IMG/VR virus record: IMGVR_UViG_3300009149_000011
Location: 1 to 64,000 of that record
Length of the DNA stretch: 64,000 nt
Direction: 5' to 3' (one strand)
Origin: a virus
Both the position numbers and the translations under genes were made by a program. The notes beneath the pieces were generated by a model that worked only from the letters and a program-made list of their open reading frames with translations, was not told the origin of the DNA and ran no database searches. Below, piece by piece: positions 31,867 through 40,019 of the stretch; the first letter of the stretch is position 1, and every line of letters starts with the position of its first letter.

Positions 31867-32658
31867 TTATTTAAATAACCAATAAAACCAAACCGCTTTC
31901 TTACCTATAGCTTTATAGAACTGATACTTAGTTAAAAATTTATCATTTATCCACCATTGTTTATCTCCATTGGAATATTCAACGGCTGGACCATCTTCTC
32001 TGTGATATAATCCATTGAGATACCATTTTTTAGTTCCATCAGCATTTTCAACGGCGGGACCATCTTCTCTATGCCTTTCTTTGTTGAGATACCAAGCTTT
32101 ATCTCCATTGGAATATTCAATAGCTGGACCATCTTCTCTATGAAGATTTCCATTTAGGTACCAACATTTATATCCATTGGAATATTCAATAGCTGGACCA
32201 TCTTCTCTATGCCTTTCTCCATTCAGATACCAATATTTACCCCCATCGGCATATTCAATAGCTGGACCATCTTCTCTATGCTTTTTTCCATTGAGATACC
32301 AACATTTATATCCATTAGCATATTCAATAGCTGGACCATCTTCTCTATGTAGATTTCCATTGAAATACCACTCTTTATTTCCATTGGCATATTCAATAGC
32401 AAGCCCACCTTCTCGATGTCTTCCCCCATTAAGGAACCATTCTTTGTCTCCGTTATCATATATGACAGCTGGACCATCTTCTCTATGAATCTTTCCATTT
32501 AGACGCCACTCACCACCCAAATCACCTTTCTTTTTGAAGGCATGTTCTTCTACAATTGGCACGCTAGTGGGTACGGTATTAGATCTCTCTTCAAACTCTT
32601 TCTGAGTTATTATAAGACCTTCCCATCTATAAATTTTTCTTTGTGTACTATCGCTCAT
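31867..32658 (-). CDS. HREDGPA-repeat protein (intact), 263 aa
   Basis: After about 58 unique residues there are eight 23-residue repeats of the form HREDGPAIEYxxGxKxWYLNG, encoded by 69-nt DNA repeats (about 31955-32510), then a short aromatic tail. Strand-turn-strand repeats like these resemble MORN/YwqK-type repeats and build an elongated beta solenoid. Binding partner unknown. Paralogue of the amber-interrupted gene at 11461. One-base overlap with 32658-33617. Confidence 0.8.
   Translation of the reverse strand: MSDSTQRKIYRWEGLIITQKEFEERSNTVPTSVPIVEEHAFKKKGDLGGEWRLNGKIHREDGPAVIYDNGDKEWFLNGGRHREGGLAIEYANGNKEWYFNGNLHREDGPAIEYANGYKCWYLNGKKHREDGPAIEYADGGKYWYLNGERHREDGPAIEYSNGYKCWYLNGNLHREDGPAIEYSNGDKAWYLNKERHREDGPAVENADGTKKWYLNGLYHREDGPAVEYSNGDKQWWINDKFLTKYQFYKAIGKKAVWFYWLFK
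31955..32510 (-). repeat. eight tandem 69-nt coding repeats
   Basis: Eight near-identical units inside the 31867-32658 gene, each encoding one HREDGPA repeat. The homogenised DNA sequence suggests recent duplication or gene conversion. They are coding and not a CRISPR array. Confidence 0.8.
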
Positions 32659-33617
32659 TATGATTTCAGTTTAATTCTTGAATAAACTACCGCTTCTCTT
32701 TTTTGAAATTCGTAATAGTGTTCTATTTCCCAATCTCCTGGAGAAACTTCTACAGTAAAAGCTGAATATCTCTGCTCATCACCAGCATCATCTAACGTTT
32801 TCTGATCGGCACATTGCCATCTCCAAACATCACAACAAATATCCCCAACAAGATCAAACCCTTCAAACACTTTCAAATCTACAGTTTCTAACTCTTTCAA
32901 CCTTTTTCTATTTTCATCTCTAGCTTCATCTGGACATTCTTCAATAAACCCTCTTAAGTCTTCAATCTGATCTTCTATATAAGGGTCTCCAATTAATATC
33001 TCCTCTTTTTCTTTTGAGTAATAAACATTTACACTCATATTTCCCAGTTGTCCATACCCAACATTCTTTGACGCCAGGTGTTGCATTAGTTGGTTACGAC
33101 CCATTATATCATTAATAGAATGATAACCTTCTTCTTTCATATCATACAACGAATCAGTTATAAAGAAATTGTCAAATACCAGTTTTCCAGTTGGCACATT
33201 AATGGTAGCAGTTAATTTTCCAGCATCAATCAATGGAGTCGCTTTACATGGCTGAAAATCACTTGGAGATAGAGTGAAATCTTTTCCATTCTCTTTTCCT
33301 AAATTATTAAAATCAGTTACATTGAAGAAACCTAAAGTTTTTGCATCAATCATTACCAATGAATTCCTTCCCCCACAATTAAAGCAATAGTTATCATAGG
33401 TGTCGTGAATAGGGACTCCTATCTTGATGTTTTCTATAAAGCTTTTATAGAAGTTGGAAATTTCTTCGTTATTCTCCCTCTTTTCAATCATACTCTCAGT
33501 GAACTCAACAACTCTTTCCAAGTTGTCTATTACCGAATTTGTAAGATGCCCTTTCTTATCTAAGACAATACTTCCATCTTCAAGTCCTGCTATGATTTCT
33601 TTAACGCTAATTCCCAT
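32658..33617 (-). CDS. hypothetical protein, 319 aa
   Basis: Acidic, no signal peptide. CFNCGG at about 78 and DICCDVWRWQCAD near 275 provide cysteines that might bind zinc. VNVYYSKEKEEILIGDPYIE looks like a beta domain. No family recognised. Overlaps the repeat gene by one base. Confidence 0.55.
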   Translation of the reverse strand: MGISVKEIIAGLEDGSIVLDKKGHLTNSVIDNLERVVEFTESMIEKRENNEEISNFYKSFIENIKIGVPIHDTYDNYCFNCGGRNSLVMIDAKTLGFFNVTDFNNLGKENGKDFTLSPSDFQPCKATPLIDAGKLTATINVPTGKLVFDNFFITDSLYDMKEEGYHSINDIMGRNQLMQHLASKNVGYGQLGNMSVNVYYSKEKEEILIGDPYIEDQIEDLRGFIEECPDEARDENRKRLKELETVDLKVFEGFDLVGDICCDVWRWQCADQKTLDDAGDEQRYSAFTVEVSPGDWEIEHYYEFQKREAVVYSRIKLKS

Positions 33618-33626
33618 CTCTGTTAT

Positions 33627-33950
33627 TTAATATAAGTCTTCACTATATAATTGATTTCCGTAATTCAATTTCTTTATCTGACCGCATCCTAAAGCTATAG
33701 CAGTTCCTTCTTTGCGATCAACAAATCGATTTTTACTGGTAATAAAACCATCTTCCCAAGCTCCAGCTTCCGCCTGTCTCAGTCCCGTAATAGCATTCAT
33801 TGTTCTAATGCATTGCAAATGTCTATGTCCACAAAATGTGATTCCAGATTCTATGTTCACAGGATTAACTTGTTCATTTGGAACATCTTTTTTAAACTCT
33901 AGCTCTTTAAACCAAACGGCTGAGCATGCTATATATTCTTGTTCAAACAT
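33627..33950 (-). CDS. conserved phage-type hypothetical protein, 107 aa
   Basis: IACSAVWFKEL opening, ITFCGHRHLQCI (Cys-His-Arg-His core), FITSKNRFVDRKEGTAIA and the final LYSEDLY are all hallmarks of a widespread uncharacterised family in phages. The CGHRH..CI cluster may bind metal. Confidence 0.75.
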   Translation of the reverse strand: MFEQEYIACSAVWFKELEFKKDVPNEQVNPVNIESGITFCGHRHLQCIRTMNAITGLRQAEAGAWEDGFITSKNRFVDRKEGTAIALGCGQIKKLNYGNQLYSEDLY

Positions 33951-33951
33951 A

Positions 33952-34254
33952 TTAACTTAACCTATCTGGAGTAAAAAGCTCCTTATCACATGTGTGAACT
34001 TTAATTGTTGTATAACTAGGAAACTCAGAACCCCAATATTCATTTGAGAATTTCATTTCCGCATGATAAGCAGTGCTGCTTAATACAGGCACCATTATCC
34101 TTTGCCCTTTTGTATATAAAGGCTGTTTGTTTTTTAAAATAAACCAAGCGTCTTCACAAATCTCTATTTCTACTACAAATATTCTTTTAGTTTTTTTCTT
34201 TTTATCAAAAGCCATATCACATAAATATTTTAAATTGTTCAACAAATATTTCAA
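33952..34254 (-). CDS. hypothetical protein, 100 aa (or 87 aa from 34215)
   Basis: The frame begins 2 nt after the upstream stop; an alternative start MAFDKKKKTKRIFVVEIEIC lies at 34215. Beta-rich with a basic patch. No family recognised. Confidence 0.5.
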   Translation of the reverse strand: MKYLLNNLKYLCDMAFDKKKKTKRIFVVEIEICEDAWFILKNKQPLYTKGQRIMVPVLSSTAYHAEMKFSNEYWGSEFPSYTTIKVHTCDKELFTPDRLS

Positions 34255-34256
34255 AA

Positions 34257-34793
34257 CTATTGCACACTATAGGCTCCATCTTTTCTTACTAAGTGAAATT
34301 CTTCATCATCATCTACACCATAGAAAAACTCTTCTTCCTCTGCTTGTTTCAAAACTGACTTGAGCCACATTTTTGTATTAAGAGTATTAAAATAATCTTC
34401 TGATTCTGGATCTACTCTAACCGAAAGATTGCCATCTTCTTCAATCTTAGCTATAAACATCACCCCCTCTAATGCTCTATCCCCGCAACCTTCAAACATA
34501 GCCTCTTTTCTCGGCTCAATTCTCTCTCCTTCTATTTGCCAATCTTCTAAGAGTCCAAAATAATCATATGGACCCTCTTTCCCAGGCTCTATATCTACTT
34601 CGAAACTGTCTGAAAACCCCTCTCCATATCCATAGTTTACTCTAATCTTGTTTTCAGATACAATATCAAAACCTTCATAGTAAGCTGAAGTTACATTTTC
34701 TTCGTTAAACTTTTTCTCAGCAAAATCATTAACAATGTTTTGTTGATCTTTAACTGATATAAGTTTTTTTAAAGCTTTATTTAATTTACTCAT
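34257..34793 (-). CDS. hypothetical acidic protein, 178 aa
   Basis: Helical first 35 residues, then VNYGYGEGFSDSFEVDIEPG and a strongly acidic end (AEEEEFFYGVDDDEEF). No family recognised. Ends TAG. Confidence 0.5.
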   Translation of the reverse strand: MSKLNKALKKLISVKDQQNIVNDFAEKKFNEENVTSAYYEGFDIVSENKIRVNYGYGEGFSDSFEVDIEPGKEGPYDYFGLLEDWQIEGERIEPRKEAMFEGCGDRALEGVMFIAKIEEDGNLSVRVDPESEDYFNTLNTKMWLKSVLKQAEEEEFFYGVDDDEEFHLVRKDGAYSVQ

Positions 34794-34806
34794 AATATTA
34801 AGAGTC

Positions 34807-35313
34807 TTATATTAAATTAATATGTCCAACAAATATATCAAAACTATCGCACACCACAATCTTTTCCCTTTCTTTTTTTACATAAACGATAGAGTCTAAA
34901 ATATCACGCCAATGAGCTCCAATCAAAAACACTGGAGGAGCATCTTTCTTCTTGCGAATAATATCCCAAATTAAGAAGAGTTCAGCAAGGGTTCCAACCC
35001 CCCCTTTTTGTACCACAAACAAATCAGCATTCATCAACTCTCTCAATCGATCAAAGATATCCTTAGCGGGCATAACTATATCTAAATAGTCATTACCCTT
35101 CAAGCTGCCAAAAGATTGACAAGTGACCCCTATAACATCGGCTCCACCCTCTTTCCCCCCTTTAGATACGGCTTCCATAAGCCCAGAGTAACCTCCAGAT
35201 TTAATTGTATAACCTTGCTCCGCTAATAACTTCCCTATCTTTATAGTATCTTTATACTCTTTCGTTGTAGTGTCATTAATTGCGCCACCAAACAAAGTTG
35301 CTACCTTTCCCAT
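34807..35313 (-). CDS. LOG/SLOG-family nucleotide-binding protein, 168 aa
   Basis: Rossmann-like SLOG fold: VATLFGGA at the start, SGGYSGLMEAVSKG (GGGxxGLM loop) at about 38-51 and QKGGVGTLAELFLIWD (PGGxGTxxE loop) at about 102-117 with both catalytic-type Arg/Glu positions suggested. Family members are cytokinin-riboside monophosphate phosphoribohydrolases or related NAD-metabolite sensors. Here PGG is KGG. With PARP and NUDIX genes in the window, an NAD or ADP-ribose link is conceivable, but that is inference. Confidence 0.75.
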   Translation of the reverse strand: MGKVATLFGGAINDTTTKEYKDTIKIGKLLAEQGYTIKSGGYSGLMEAVSKGGKEGGADVIGVTCQSFGSLKGNDYLDIVMPAKDIFDRLRELMNADLFVVQKGGVGTLAELFLIWDIIRKKKDAPPVFLIGAHWRDILDSIVYVKKEREKIVVCDSFDIFVGHINLI

Positions 35314-35315
35314 AT

Positions 35316-36023
35316 TTATGCTTCTACTATATTTCTATTAAAATGTTTTTCCAATAAATCTCCCACCTTGCTATTAAAATCTTCCTCGTAATCATGAAAT
35401 GAGAACCAATGCATAAATGCCATAGCAACAAACTCCCTAATGTTGAGCGCGCATCTTAATCCGCAATAACCCATTTCTTTTATTTTAGAATCATTTGTTC
35501 TATTACTCGCAAATAAACCCATTGCGGACACTATGTCGCCATTGAAGCCTGGATCTACCCCTATCTTCCAAGAGGAATCTTCAGATTCATGATATTTATA
35601 GCCAACAGCTTCAATCATTTCTCTATATTCATCCTCAAACTTTTTATATAAGTCTAAGTGACAATCTAAAGCGTGAGTATACTCATGTAAGAAAATTAAC
35701 TCCCAACCATACTGTCTATCTTGCCTTGATGATACTGGGTGGAGTTTTATAGTTTTTGTTTCTATACAAAAACCGCCTGGAGCATTATAAGGCATTTCGC
35801 CCATAGCTATTATCTTAACCGCGTCTGGGTTGATATCCATCTCGCATGAATGTTCAAAATCCGCAAGCATCTCCTCTAATAATTCAACATTCTCTGGAGA
35901 ACCAGCTAAAACAATTCCATTAGGCAAAGTTTTTTGAAAAGGCTCTGTCCACTCGTCTTCATATTTGAATATTAAGCCTTCAACAAATGAATCATATTTT
36001 TCTAATTGAGTTTTATTTTTCAT
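35316..36023 (-). CDS. zinc metalloprotease-like protein (HEYTH), 235 aa
   Basis: IFLHEYTHALDCHLDLYKKF contains HExxH with a following D, the gluzincin/metzincin-type helix; a third ligand could be Glu in INIREFVAMAFMHW (EF.A..F). The start is set at 36023 (MKNKTQLEKYDS), after the upstream stop; the longer frame to 36041 overlaps. Resembles anthrax-lethal-factor/Mlc-like peptidase relatives (HE.TH). No signal peptide, so probably cytoplasmic. Target unknown. Confidence 0.65.
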   Translation of the reverse strand: MKNKTQLEKYDSFVEGLIFKYEDEWTEPFQKTLPNGIVLAGSPENVELLEEMLADFEHSCEMDINPDAVKIIAMGEMPYNAPGGFCIETKTIKLHPVSSRQDRQYGWELIFLHEYTHALDCHLDLYKKFEDEYREMIEAVGYKYHESEDSSWKIGVDPGFNGDIVSAMGLFASNRTNDSKIKEMGYCGLRCALNIREFVAMAFMHWFSFHDYEEDFNSKVGDLLEKHFNRNIVEA

Positions 36024-36027
36024 AATT

Positions 36028-36225
36028 CTATAACTTATCAATTAAAATTCTTATAATTAAAGCTAGCGCCACATCAACAAGATACAAAGGCCAAAACTTA
36101 ATGACCATCTGCATTTGAGTTAATTCTGGATTGTTAAACCAAAAAACTATCGGTATCATTATCAAAAATAGGATAATTATAATCACTATAACTACTATTA
36201 CGGTTAAAGGTTTCAAGTTTTTCAT
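36028..36225 (-). CDS. two-helix membrane protein, 65 aa
   Basis: Hydrophobic segments at about residues 8-28 and 42-61 with a short FNNPELTQMQ loop. Four nt upstream of the metalloprotease start, so probably co-translated. Function unknown. Confidence 0.5.
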   Translation of the reverse strand: MKNLKPLTVIVVIVIIIILFLIMIPIVFWFNNPELTQMQMVIKFWPLYLVDVALALIIRILIDKL

Positions 36226-36277
36226 ATTATCTTATATTTAAAAACACTTATTTTAAATTCCAGTTACCTATATAACG

Positions 36278-36306
36278 AAAAAAGGCAACAATTTGTTGCC
36301 TTTTTA
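36278..36306 (-). terminator. intrinsic terminator
   Basis: GGCAACA and TGTTGCC form a 7-bp stem, extended by A/T pairs, flanked by AAAAAA and TTTTTT so it could work on both strands. Follows the 36351 gene on the minus strand. Confidence 0.85.
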
Positions 36307-36350
36307 GAAATTTAAAATATGTAACCTAATATATACCTAAACAGATGTGA

Positions 36351-36632
36351 CTATTTAAAGCTTTGATTGAATCTGTATATAATCCCTCTATTTGTTTCAG
36401 GTTCACACTTCTCAACGTCCTCCAACTCTATCTCTTCACTATAAATATCTCCATTAAATCCTATTATATGGATCTCCGCAAAATCTTCTATTTCTGCAAA
36501 TATAAGACAACTATCAAATTGACTTGTAGCCGTATAAACTCCAGGGCTGTGAATAAACCCTCCTACGTTGGCTGTTGGATATCCACATTTAGTGGATAAT
36601 CCCATACCTCTTTCTACTTTATATTTTTCCAT
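36351..36632 (-). CDS. riboflavin-kinase-like domain protein, 93 aa
   Basis: STKCGYPTANVGGF matches the GxLGxPTANI loop that binds the phosphates and Mg in riboflavin kinase; SPGVYTATSQF and FNGDIYSEEIELE match its next strands. At 93 residues it is shorter than the usual 120-130-residue domain and lacks a clear catalytic Glu segment, so it may bind flavin without catalysis. Followed by a terminator. Confidence 0.55.
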   Translation of the reverse strand: MEKYKVERGMGLSTKCGYPTANVGGFIHSPGVYTATSQFDSCLIFAEIEDFAEIHIIGFNGDIYSEEIELEDVEKCEPETNRGIIYRFNQSFK

Positions 36633-36636
36633 TGTA

Positions 36637-37527
36637 TTATTTAAAATCGGATGTATATTCAGTTACATAACGCTGCCTCATTAAAGTTATTTCTCCATGG
36701 TCTGGGGATATTTTCTCCGCTCTTTTAAGGCAAGACATTGCATATATAGGTAAACCATTTTGATCAAAGAAATATGCAAACTTCAAAAACTCTAGAGGAG
36801 ATGTAACGTCCATAGTAGATTCGATTTGATCCATCTCTATAGATATAGGACCTTCTTTTTCCATTGAGATTAGTGAAAATGTAGATTGACTGCTGTTTTT
36901 TGGATTACCTTTCTCCGTAACTCTTATAATGTAATCGCTAAAGTAGCTTAAAAGCATGAAATTTATATCAACTACAGTTTCAGTCCCAAAAGCTTCAGCC
37001 ATCCAAAAGGTTTCATCAAATAAATTCAAAACTTCTACTTTATATAATTTAGATTTTTCTCCCGTCCAAGAAATTTCAAATGGTTTAGAATGCAATACTT
37101 TAAACTTCCCTGGAAGTATAAGCTTAACATCTCCCAACCCTCTAGATACGCTACCTGTTACATTTGAATTTGATTTAGAATCTTGCTTCTCCATATTATT
37201 TAAAACAAAAGACGCGTATTTAGATGAAAAGCTGGATTTACTTCCTTGTAATTTTTCTTCCAAATTACTTGATACGTATGTACCATCAGTTTTTAATTCT
37301 AAAGTTTTTCCTGAAGAATGCATTAACCCAACGTATGATCCGCTAGATAATTTTATCTTAGAATCTAACAATATTTTACTCCCACTCTTAAGTAAGACCC
37401 ATCCATTTCCATCATTACCTTGAACCACCCCCTTACTAGCTAGCACTTTAAACGTGTACGCCGTATCTTGTCCAAATACTGATAAAATGCTCATAAACAA
37501 CATTATGCATAGTAAAAATTTTTTCAT
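36637..37527 (-). CDS. secreted FecR-like protein, 296 aa
   Basis: Signal peptide MKKFLLCIMLFMSILSVFGQ. Residues about 25-100 have the FecR pattern (VLASKGVVQGNDGNGWVLL, then SGSKILLDSKIKLSSGSYV), a periplasmic beta domain. The rest includes an Ig-like strand set (PGKFKVLHSKPFEISWTGEK) and a helical end resembling a TPR hairpin (YAMSCLKRAEKISPDHGE). Probable periplasmic or surface role; partner unknown. Confidence 0.65.
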   Translation of the reverse strand: MKKFLLCIMLFMSILSVFGQDTAYTFKVLASKGVVQGNDGNGWVLLKSGSKILLDSKIKLSSGSYVGLMHSSGKTLELKTDGTYVSSNLEEKLQGSKSSFSSKYASFVLNNMEKQDSKSNSNVTGSVSRGLGDVKLILPGKFKVLHSKPFEISWTGEKSKLYKVEVLNLFDETFWMAEAFGTETVVDINFMLLSYFSDYIIRVTEKGNPKNSSQSTFSLISMEKEGPISIEMDQIESTMDVTSPLEFLKFAYFFDQNGLPIYAMSCLKRAEKISPDHGEITLMRQRYVTEYTSDFK

Positions 37528-37601
37528 GTTCTTTTTTTTAAATTATCCTTTTGTAATAAATAACGATTCTTTTTAAGAATACCTAGTAAAACCCGATGTT
37601 T

Positions 37602-37808
37602 TTAACGCAAAAAAGCCAAAACATCTTGGGAATCATAATCTCTTCCTTTGTGCTTTGGCTTCTTATACTTTTTCTTTGACTCAACAATCTTGGATTGGAA
37701 TCTTCCGTCAAGAGCTCCTTGCTCTTTCAGGTCTCGGTGATGCTTAGACTTCTCAATTTGCATGAGCTTCTCTTTGCTGATCACCAAGGGTCTGTTTTTT
37801 CTAGACAT
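37602..37808 (-). CDS. small basic protein, 68 aa
   Basis: MSRKNRPLVISKEKLMQIEK, then KKKYKKPKHKGRDYDSQ; about a third Lys/Arg. Likely nucleic-acid or ribosome binding. The basic tail faintly recalls the rescue factor ArfA, but I do not claim homology. Lies next to tRNA cluster 2. Confidence 0.5.
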   Translation of the reverse strand: MSRKNRPLVISKEKLMQIEKSKHHRDLKEQGALDGRFQSKIVESKKKYKKPKHKGRDYDSQDVLAFLR

Positions 37809-37871
37809 ATCGGTAACATTTAAATTAGTGGGGCATCCGATAAATCGAACACCATTAACCTATATAGGTTG

Positions 37872-38025
37872 TGGGATAGGTAGGATTCGAACCTCAACCT
37901 TACTTTTGGATATCACTAGTAATACTAAGAATCTGCGCAGACTTCCTTTCTCACAAAGATTGTTTTACACAGTCGTAAAACGCCTTGCTCGCCGCAAGGT
38001 GGGCTCACCAGCGCCCAGCTACCCC
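37872..38025 (-). ncRNA. oversized tRNA-like RNA (about 154 nt)
   Basis: Ends pair as a full acceptor stem (GGGGTAG/CTATCCC). A D-like arm GGGC..GCCC, a hairpin CCTTG/CAAGG and a T-like arm ending TTCGAATCC are present, but about 80 extra nt lie between the anticodon-position hairpin and the T arm, including GTTTTAC/GTAAAAC. No anticodon with U33 is evident. Confidence 0.5.
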
Positions 38026-38039
38026 ATGTAGCTTTATTG

Positions 38040-38120
38040 TGGGAGTAGCAGGGATCGAACCTGCACGTTGTTAAACCACGGAGTTACAGTCCGCTAAGCC
38101 ACCAGTTGCTCAATACTCCC
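38040..38120 (-). tRNA. tRNA-Tyr (anticodon GTA)
   Basis: Acceptor GGGAGTA/TACTCCC, anticodon stem GCGGA/TCCGT, loop CTGTAAC (GTA), long variable arm as expected for Tyr, T arm TGCAG-TTCGATC-CTGCT-like, A73. Confidence 0.88.
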
Positions 38121-38121
38121 A

Positions 38122-38673
38122 TTAATTTTGTTTTGCTATAAAACTATCTCTGTATTTATTTACTCGCTCTGATATCAAATTTTTATATCTACTATGCATA
38201 TACATATGATGTGTAGGGCATAGTGGAATCAGATTATCTGGAGAGTTATTTTTTCTATCCTCATCATAATGATGAACATCTATAATTTTATCTTCTTCAC
38301 AAATAACACATTTTTTCTTATGATAATAAAAGCAAGTACTTCTATAAGCGTCATCTTTCCAATTAGGGTGATTAACTCCAGATCTATAATACGTATTAGC
38401 GCAAGAATGAGAACAGGTCACTTTTTCTTTAAGGCCTCCCAATCTTGTTTCAAATTTACCTAAACATATTGGACACTCTTTTTGGATTATGTCATATTTA
38501 ATATTTCTCTTAGATAACCCGCCATCAAAATGACTAACGTCCAACGAAAGGTCTTCAATCATTTTGGTGATTTTTCTTCGCCCTCCACCCCCAGTTACAT
38601 ATCCCATCTTTCTACATACATCGGATTTGCTTTTTGAACTTTTGACAGCTTCAATTAATTTTTCTTTATTCAT
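38122..38673 (-). CDS. HNH homing endonuclease, 183 aa
   Basis: Amino HTH (SSKSKSDVCRKMGYVTGGGG), zinc-ribbon-like CPICLGKF...CSHSCANTYYRSG with NHPNWKDD, then the HNH core CVICEEDKIIDVHHYDEDRK...NNSPDNLIPLCPTHHMYMH (His-His, Asn, His). Complete and apparently functional. It sits between two tRNA genes, the typical docking place of phage homing endonucleases. Confidence 0.9.
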   Translation of the reverse strand: MNKEKLIEAVKSSKSKSDVCRKMGYVTGGGGRRKITKMIEDLSLDVSHFDGGLSKRNIKYDIIQKECPICLGKFETRLGGLKEKVTCSHSCANTYYRSGVNHPNWKDDAYRSTCFYYHKKKCVICEEDKIIDVHHYDEDRKNNSPDNLIPLCPTHHMYMHSRYKNLISERVNKYRDSFIAKQN

Positions 38674-38761
38674 TATTTTTATTATAAATAATCAAATAAA
38701 AGTATACCACACATCTTTTGAATATGATTGTCCAAAAGTTGTAAGGTGTACCTAGTTTTAT

Positions 38762-38859
38762 GTCAGGAGTGGGGGATTCGAACACCCGAACCACACTAAC
38801 TGTGCGCAGTTATCCGTGTCCAAAACGGATGCCTTAAACCTTACTCGATCAATTCCTGA
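38762..38859 (-). tRNA. class II tRNA with Pro anticodon TGG
   Basis: Acceptor TCAGGA/TCCTGA, Ser/Leu-type D region (GGTTTAAGGC), anticodon stem TCCGT/ACGGA with loop TTTGGAC (TGG), and a 5-bp variable arm AACTG-CGCA-CAGTT. A proline anticodon on a long-variable-arm body is not normal; a separate ordinary tRNA-Pro(TGG) is at 40950. Charging identity uncertain. Confidence 0.6.
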
Positions 38860-38896
38860 TATCTCAAGGGAGTATACGCCTTACCCAAGAACTGCG

Positions 38897-38983
38897 TGGT
38901 GGGAGCGAGAGGGATCGAACCTCCTATCCATGCGGATTACCAGGGTTACAACCTGACGCCTAACCAATTTGTGCATCACTCCC
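38897..38983 (-). tRNA. tRNA-Tyr (anticodon GTA), second copy, CCA encoded
   Basis: Acceptor GGGAGTG/CGCTCCC followed by encoded ACCA; anticodon stem TCAGG/CCTGG, loop TTGTAAC (GTA); variable arm ATCC-GCAT-GGAT; T arm GGAGG-TTCGATC-CCTCT-like. Confidence 0.88.
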
Positions 38984-39003
38984 AATTTATGTGTCCTACT
39001 CCA

Positions 39004-39090
39004 AGAAGCAGACTGGACTCGAACCAGCGATCTTCGGCTTGGAATACGCAAATGCTTTTCCGACGCTCTATCCAACTGAGCTACAACCTC
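39004..39090 (-). tRNA. tRNA-like gene with 13-nt insertion in the anticodon arm
   Basis: D arm TAGCTCAG..GAGC and T arm GCTGG-TTCGAGT-CCAGT are normal and the acceptor GAGGTTG/CTGCTTC pairs with one mismatch, but the anticodon arm is 30 nt (TCGG...CCGA) instead of 17. TTCCAAG at its 3' side could be the original loop (Trp CCA or Gly TCC). Confidence 0.45.
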
Positions 39091-39094
39091 TCTT

Positions 39095-39280
39095 CAGACA
39101 CATACTTAATAGCTTCATCTACTTTATCAGATTGTTGCTTCCTTTCATTAAACTTTTACTTTCAGACCTGTCCAGCTCTTCCCTGGATCACAGTTTTTAA
39201 GGTCTAGCCTTTGCGTATGTTATCGTCCAGCTAATCGTTTAATTTCCAGAAACACTTCCCATCCATTTCCTTGAAGTGTT
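39095..39280 (-). pseudogene. decayed coding fragment between tRNAs
   Basis: One frame reads coding-like pieces (EHFKEMDGKCFWKLND; LDDNIRKG; TLKTVIQGRAGQV; KFNERKQQSDKVDEAIKYVS) separated by two TAG, one TGA and one TAA. Looks like a broken gene, possibly an endonuclease tail. Low certainty. Confidence 0.25.
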
Positions 39281-39285
39281 CGGTG

Positions 39286-39360
39286 TGGAGGATATCGGAG
39301 TCGAACCGATGACCTCTGCAGTGCAAGTGCAGCGCTCTAAGCCAGCTGAGCTAATCCCCC
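39286..39360 (-). tRNA. tRNA-Ala (anticodon TGC)
   Basis: Acceptor GGGGGAT/ATCCTCC, anticodon stem CTGCA/TGCAG, loop CTTGCAC (TGC), T arm ATCGG-TTCGACT-CCGAT, A73. Confidence 0.9.
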
Positions 39361-39419
39361 AAATATAATTCTATGCAGCTACTCTATAAGCTCTATGAAT
39401 TATTAACAGTCTCTCTCGT

Positions 39420-39492
39420 GGACACATACGGGCTTCGAACCCGTGACTCCTGGGTGCAAACCAAGTGTGATAGCCAACTTCACCAACGGCCC
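39420..39492 (-). tRNA. tRNA-Ala-like (anticodon TGC), poor acceptor
   Basis: Anticodon stem CTTGG/CCAGG, loop TTTGCAC (TGC) and T arm ACGGG-TTCGAAG-CCCGT are good, but acceptor strands GGGCCGT and ATGTGTC pair badly. May be a degenerate second tRNA-Ala. Confidence 0.55.
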
Positions 39493-39503
39493 AAATATTA
39501 TTA

Positions 39504-39580
39504 TGGCGGTCCAGAAGGAATTCGAATCCTCAATCTCTCCCGTGACAGGGGAGCAACATGCGCCGATATGATGCTGGACC
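39504..39580 (-). tRNA. tRNA-Asp (anticodon GTC), CCA encoded
   Basis: Acceptor GGTCCAG/CTGGACC, G73 and encoded CCA, anticodon stem CTCCC/GGGAG, loop CTGTCAC (GTC). Confidence 0.88.
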
Positions 39581-39660
39581 ATGGTGGAGGGATTTTAGTT
39601 GACCTGCAGGATCAATTTAACTTTCACCACCCCCCGATGTGAATCACAATGAAAGTATTG

Positions 39661-39736
39661 CGGGATATACGGGATTCGAACCCGTGACCTTCTGCGTGAC
39701 AGGCAGACATCCTAAGCCAGACTAGACCAATACCCC
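39661..39736 (-). tRNA. tRNA-Asp (anticodon GTC), second copy
   Basis: Acceptor GGGGTAT/ATATCCC, G73, anticodon stem TCTGC/GCAGA, loop CTGTCAC (GTC), T arm ACGGG-TTCGAAT-CCCGT. Confidence 0.9.
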
Positions 39737-39944
39737 AATTAAAATTATCTATCCATTTCTAAGTGGAATATTTTCATTGACAAACGATCTGCTTTCACAG
39801 GCAATCCCTCAATATCTTACAATAAACAACGTCATCTTAGCATGACTATAAAACTTACCTAACGAACCTATCTCTGCCGCTCTAGGAGGTGTAGGGATTC
39901 AACCCACTTCATAGTTTTACTGCTTATCTTCAGTAGATAATTAG

Positions 39945-40017
39945 CTCTCGCGCCTGGGCTTGAACCAGGGACCATCGGAGTAACAATCCGAAGCTCTACC
40001 AGCTGAGCTACACGAGA
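39945..40017 (-). tRNA. tRNA-Asn (anticodon GTT)
   Basis: Acceptor TCTCGTG/CGCGAGA, G73, anticodon stem TCGGA/TCCGA, loop TTGTTAC (GTT), T arm CCTGG-TTCAAGC-CCAGG. Confidence 0.9.
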
Positions 40018-40019
40018 AT

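Noticed and set aside
32177-32498. Overlapping frames on both strands in the repeat gene
   Set aside because: They are produced by the 69-nt periodicity; only the HREDGPA frame has a recognisable protein family and proper start context.
31955-32510. Regular 69-nt repeats that could be mistaken for a CRISPR array
   Set aside because: The repeats are contiguous, have no spacers and encode 23-residue protein repeats in one open frame.
37602-37808. Identification of the basic 68-aa protein as ArfA
   Set aside because: Only the basic composition is similar; the ArfA core pattern (LLxDPLFRxR) is not present.
39585-39650. Long imperfect hairpin centred on CCTGCAGG near 39610
   Set aside because: It has several mismatches, no T-run, and no tRNA or terminator features; kept only as a note.
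39880-39945. Orphan T-arm (GTGGG-TTGAATC-CCTAC) between tRNA-Asp and tRNA-Asn
   Set aside because: No matching acceptor strand or anticodon arm could be found upstream, so it is not listed as a tRNA.
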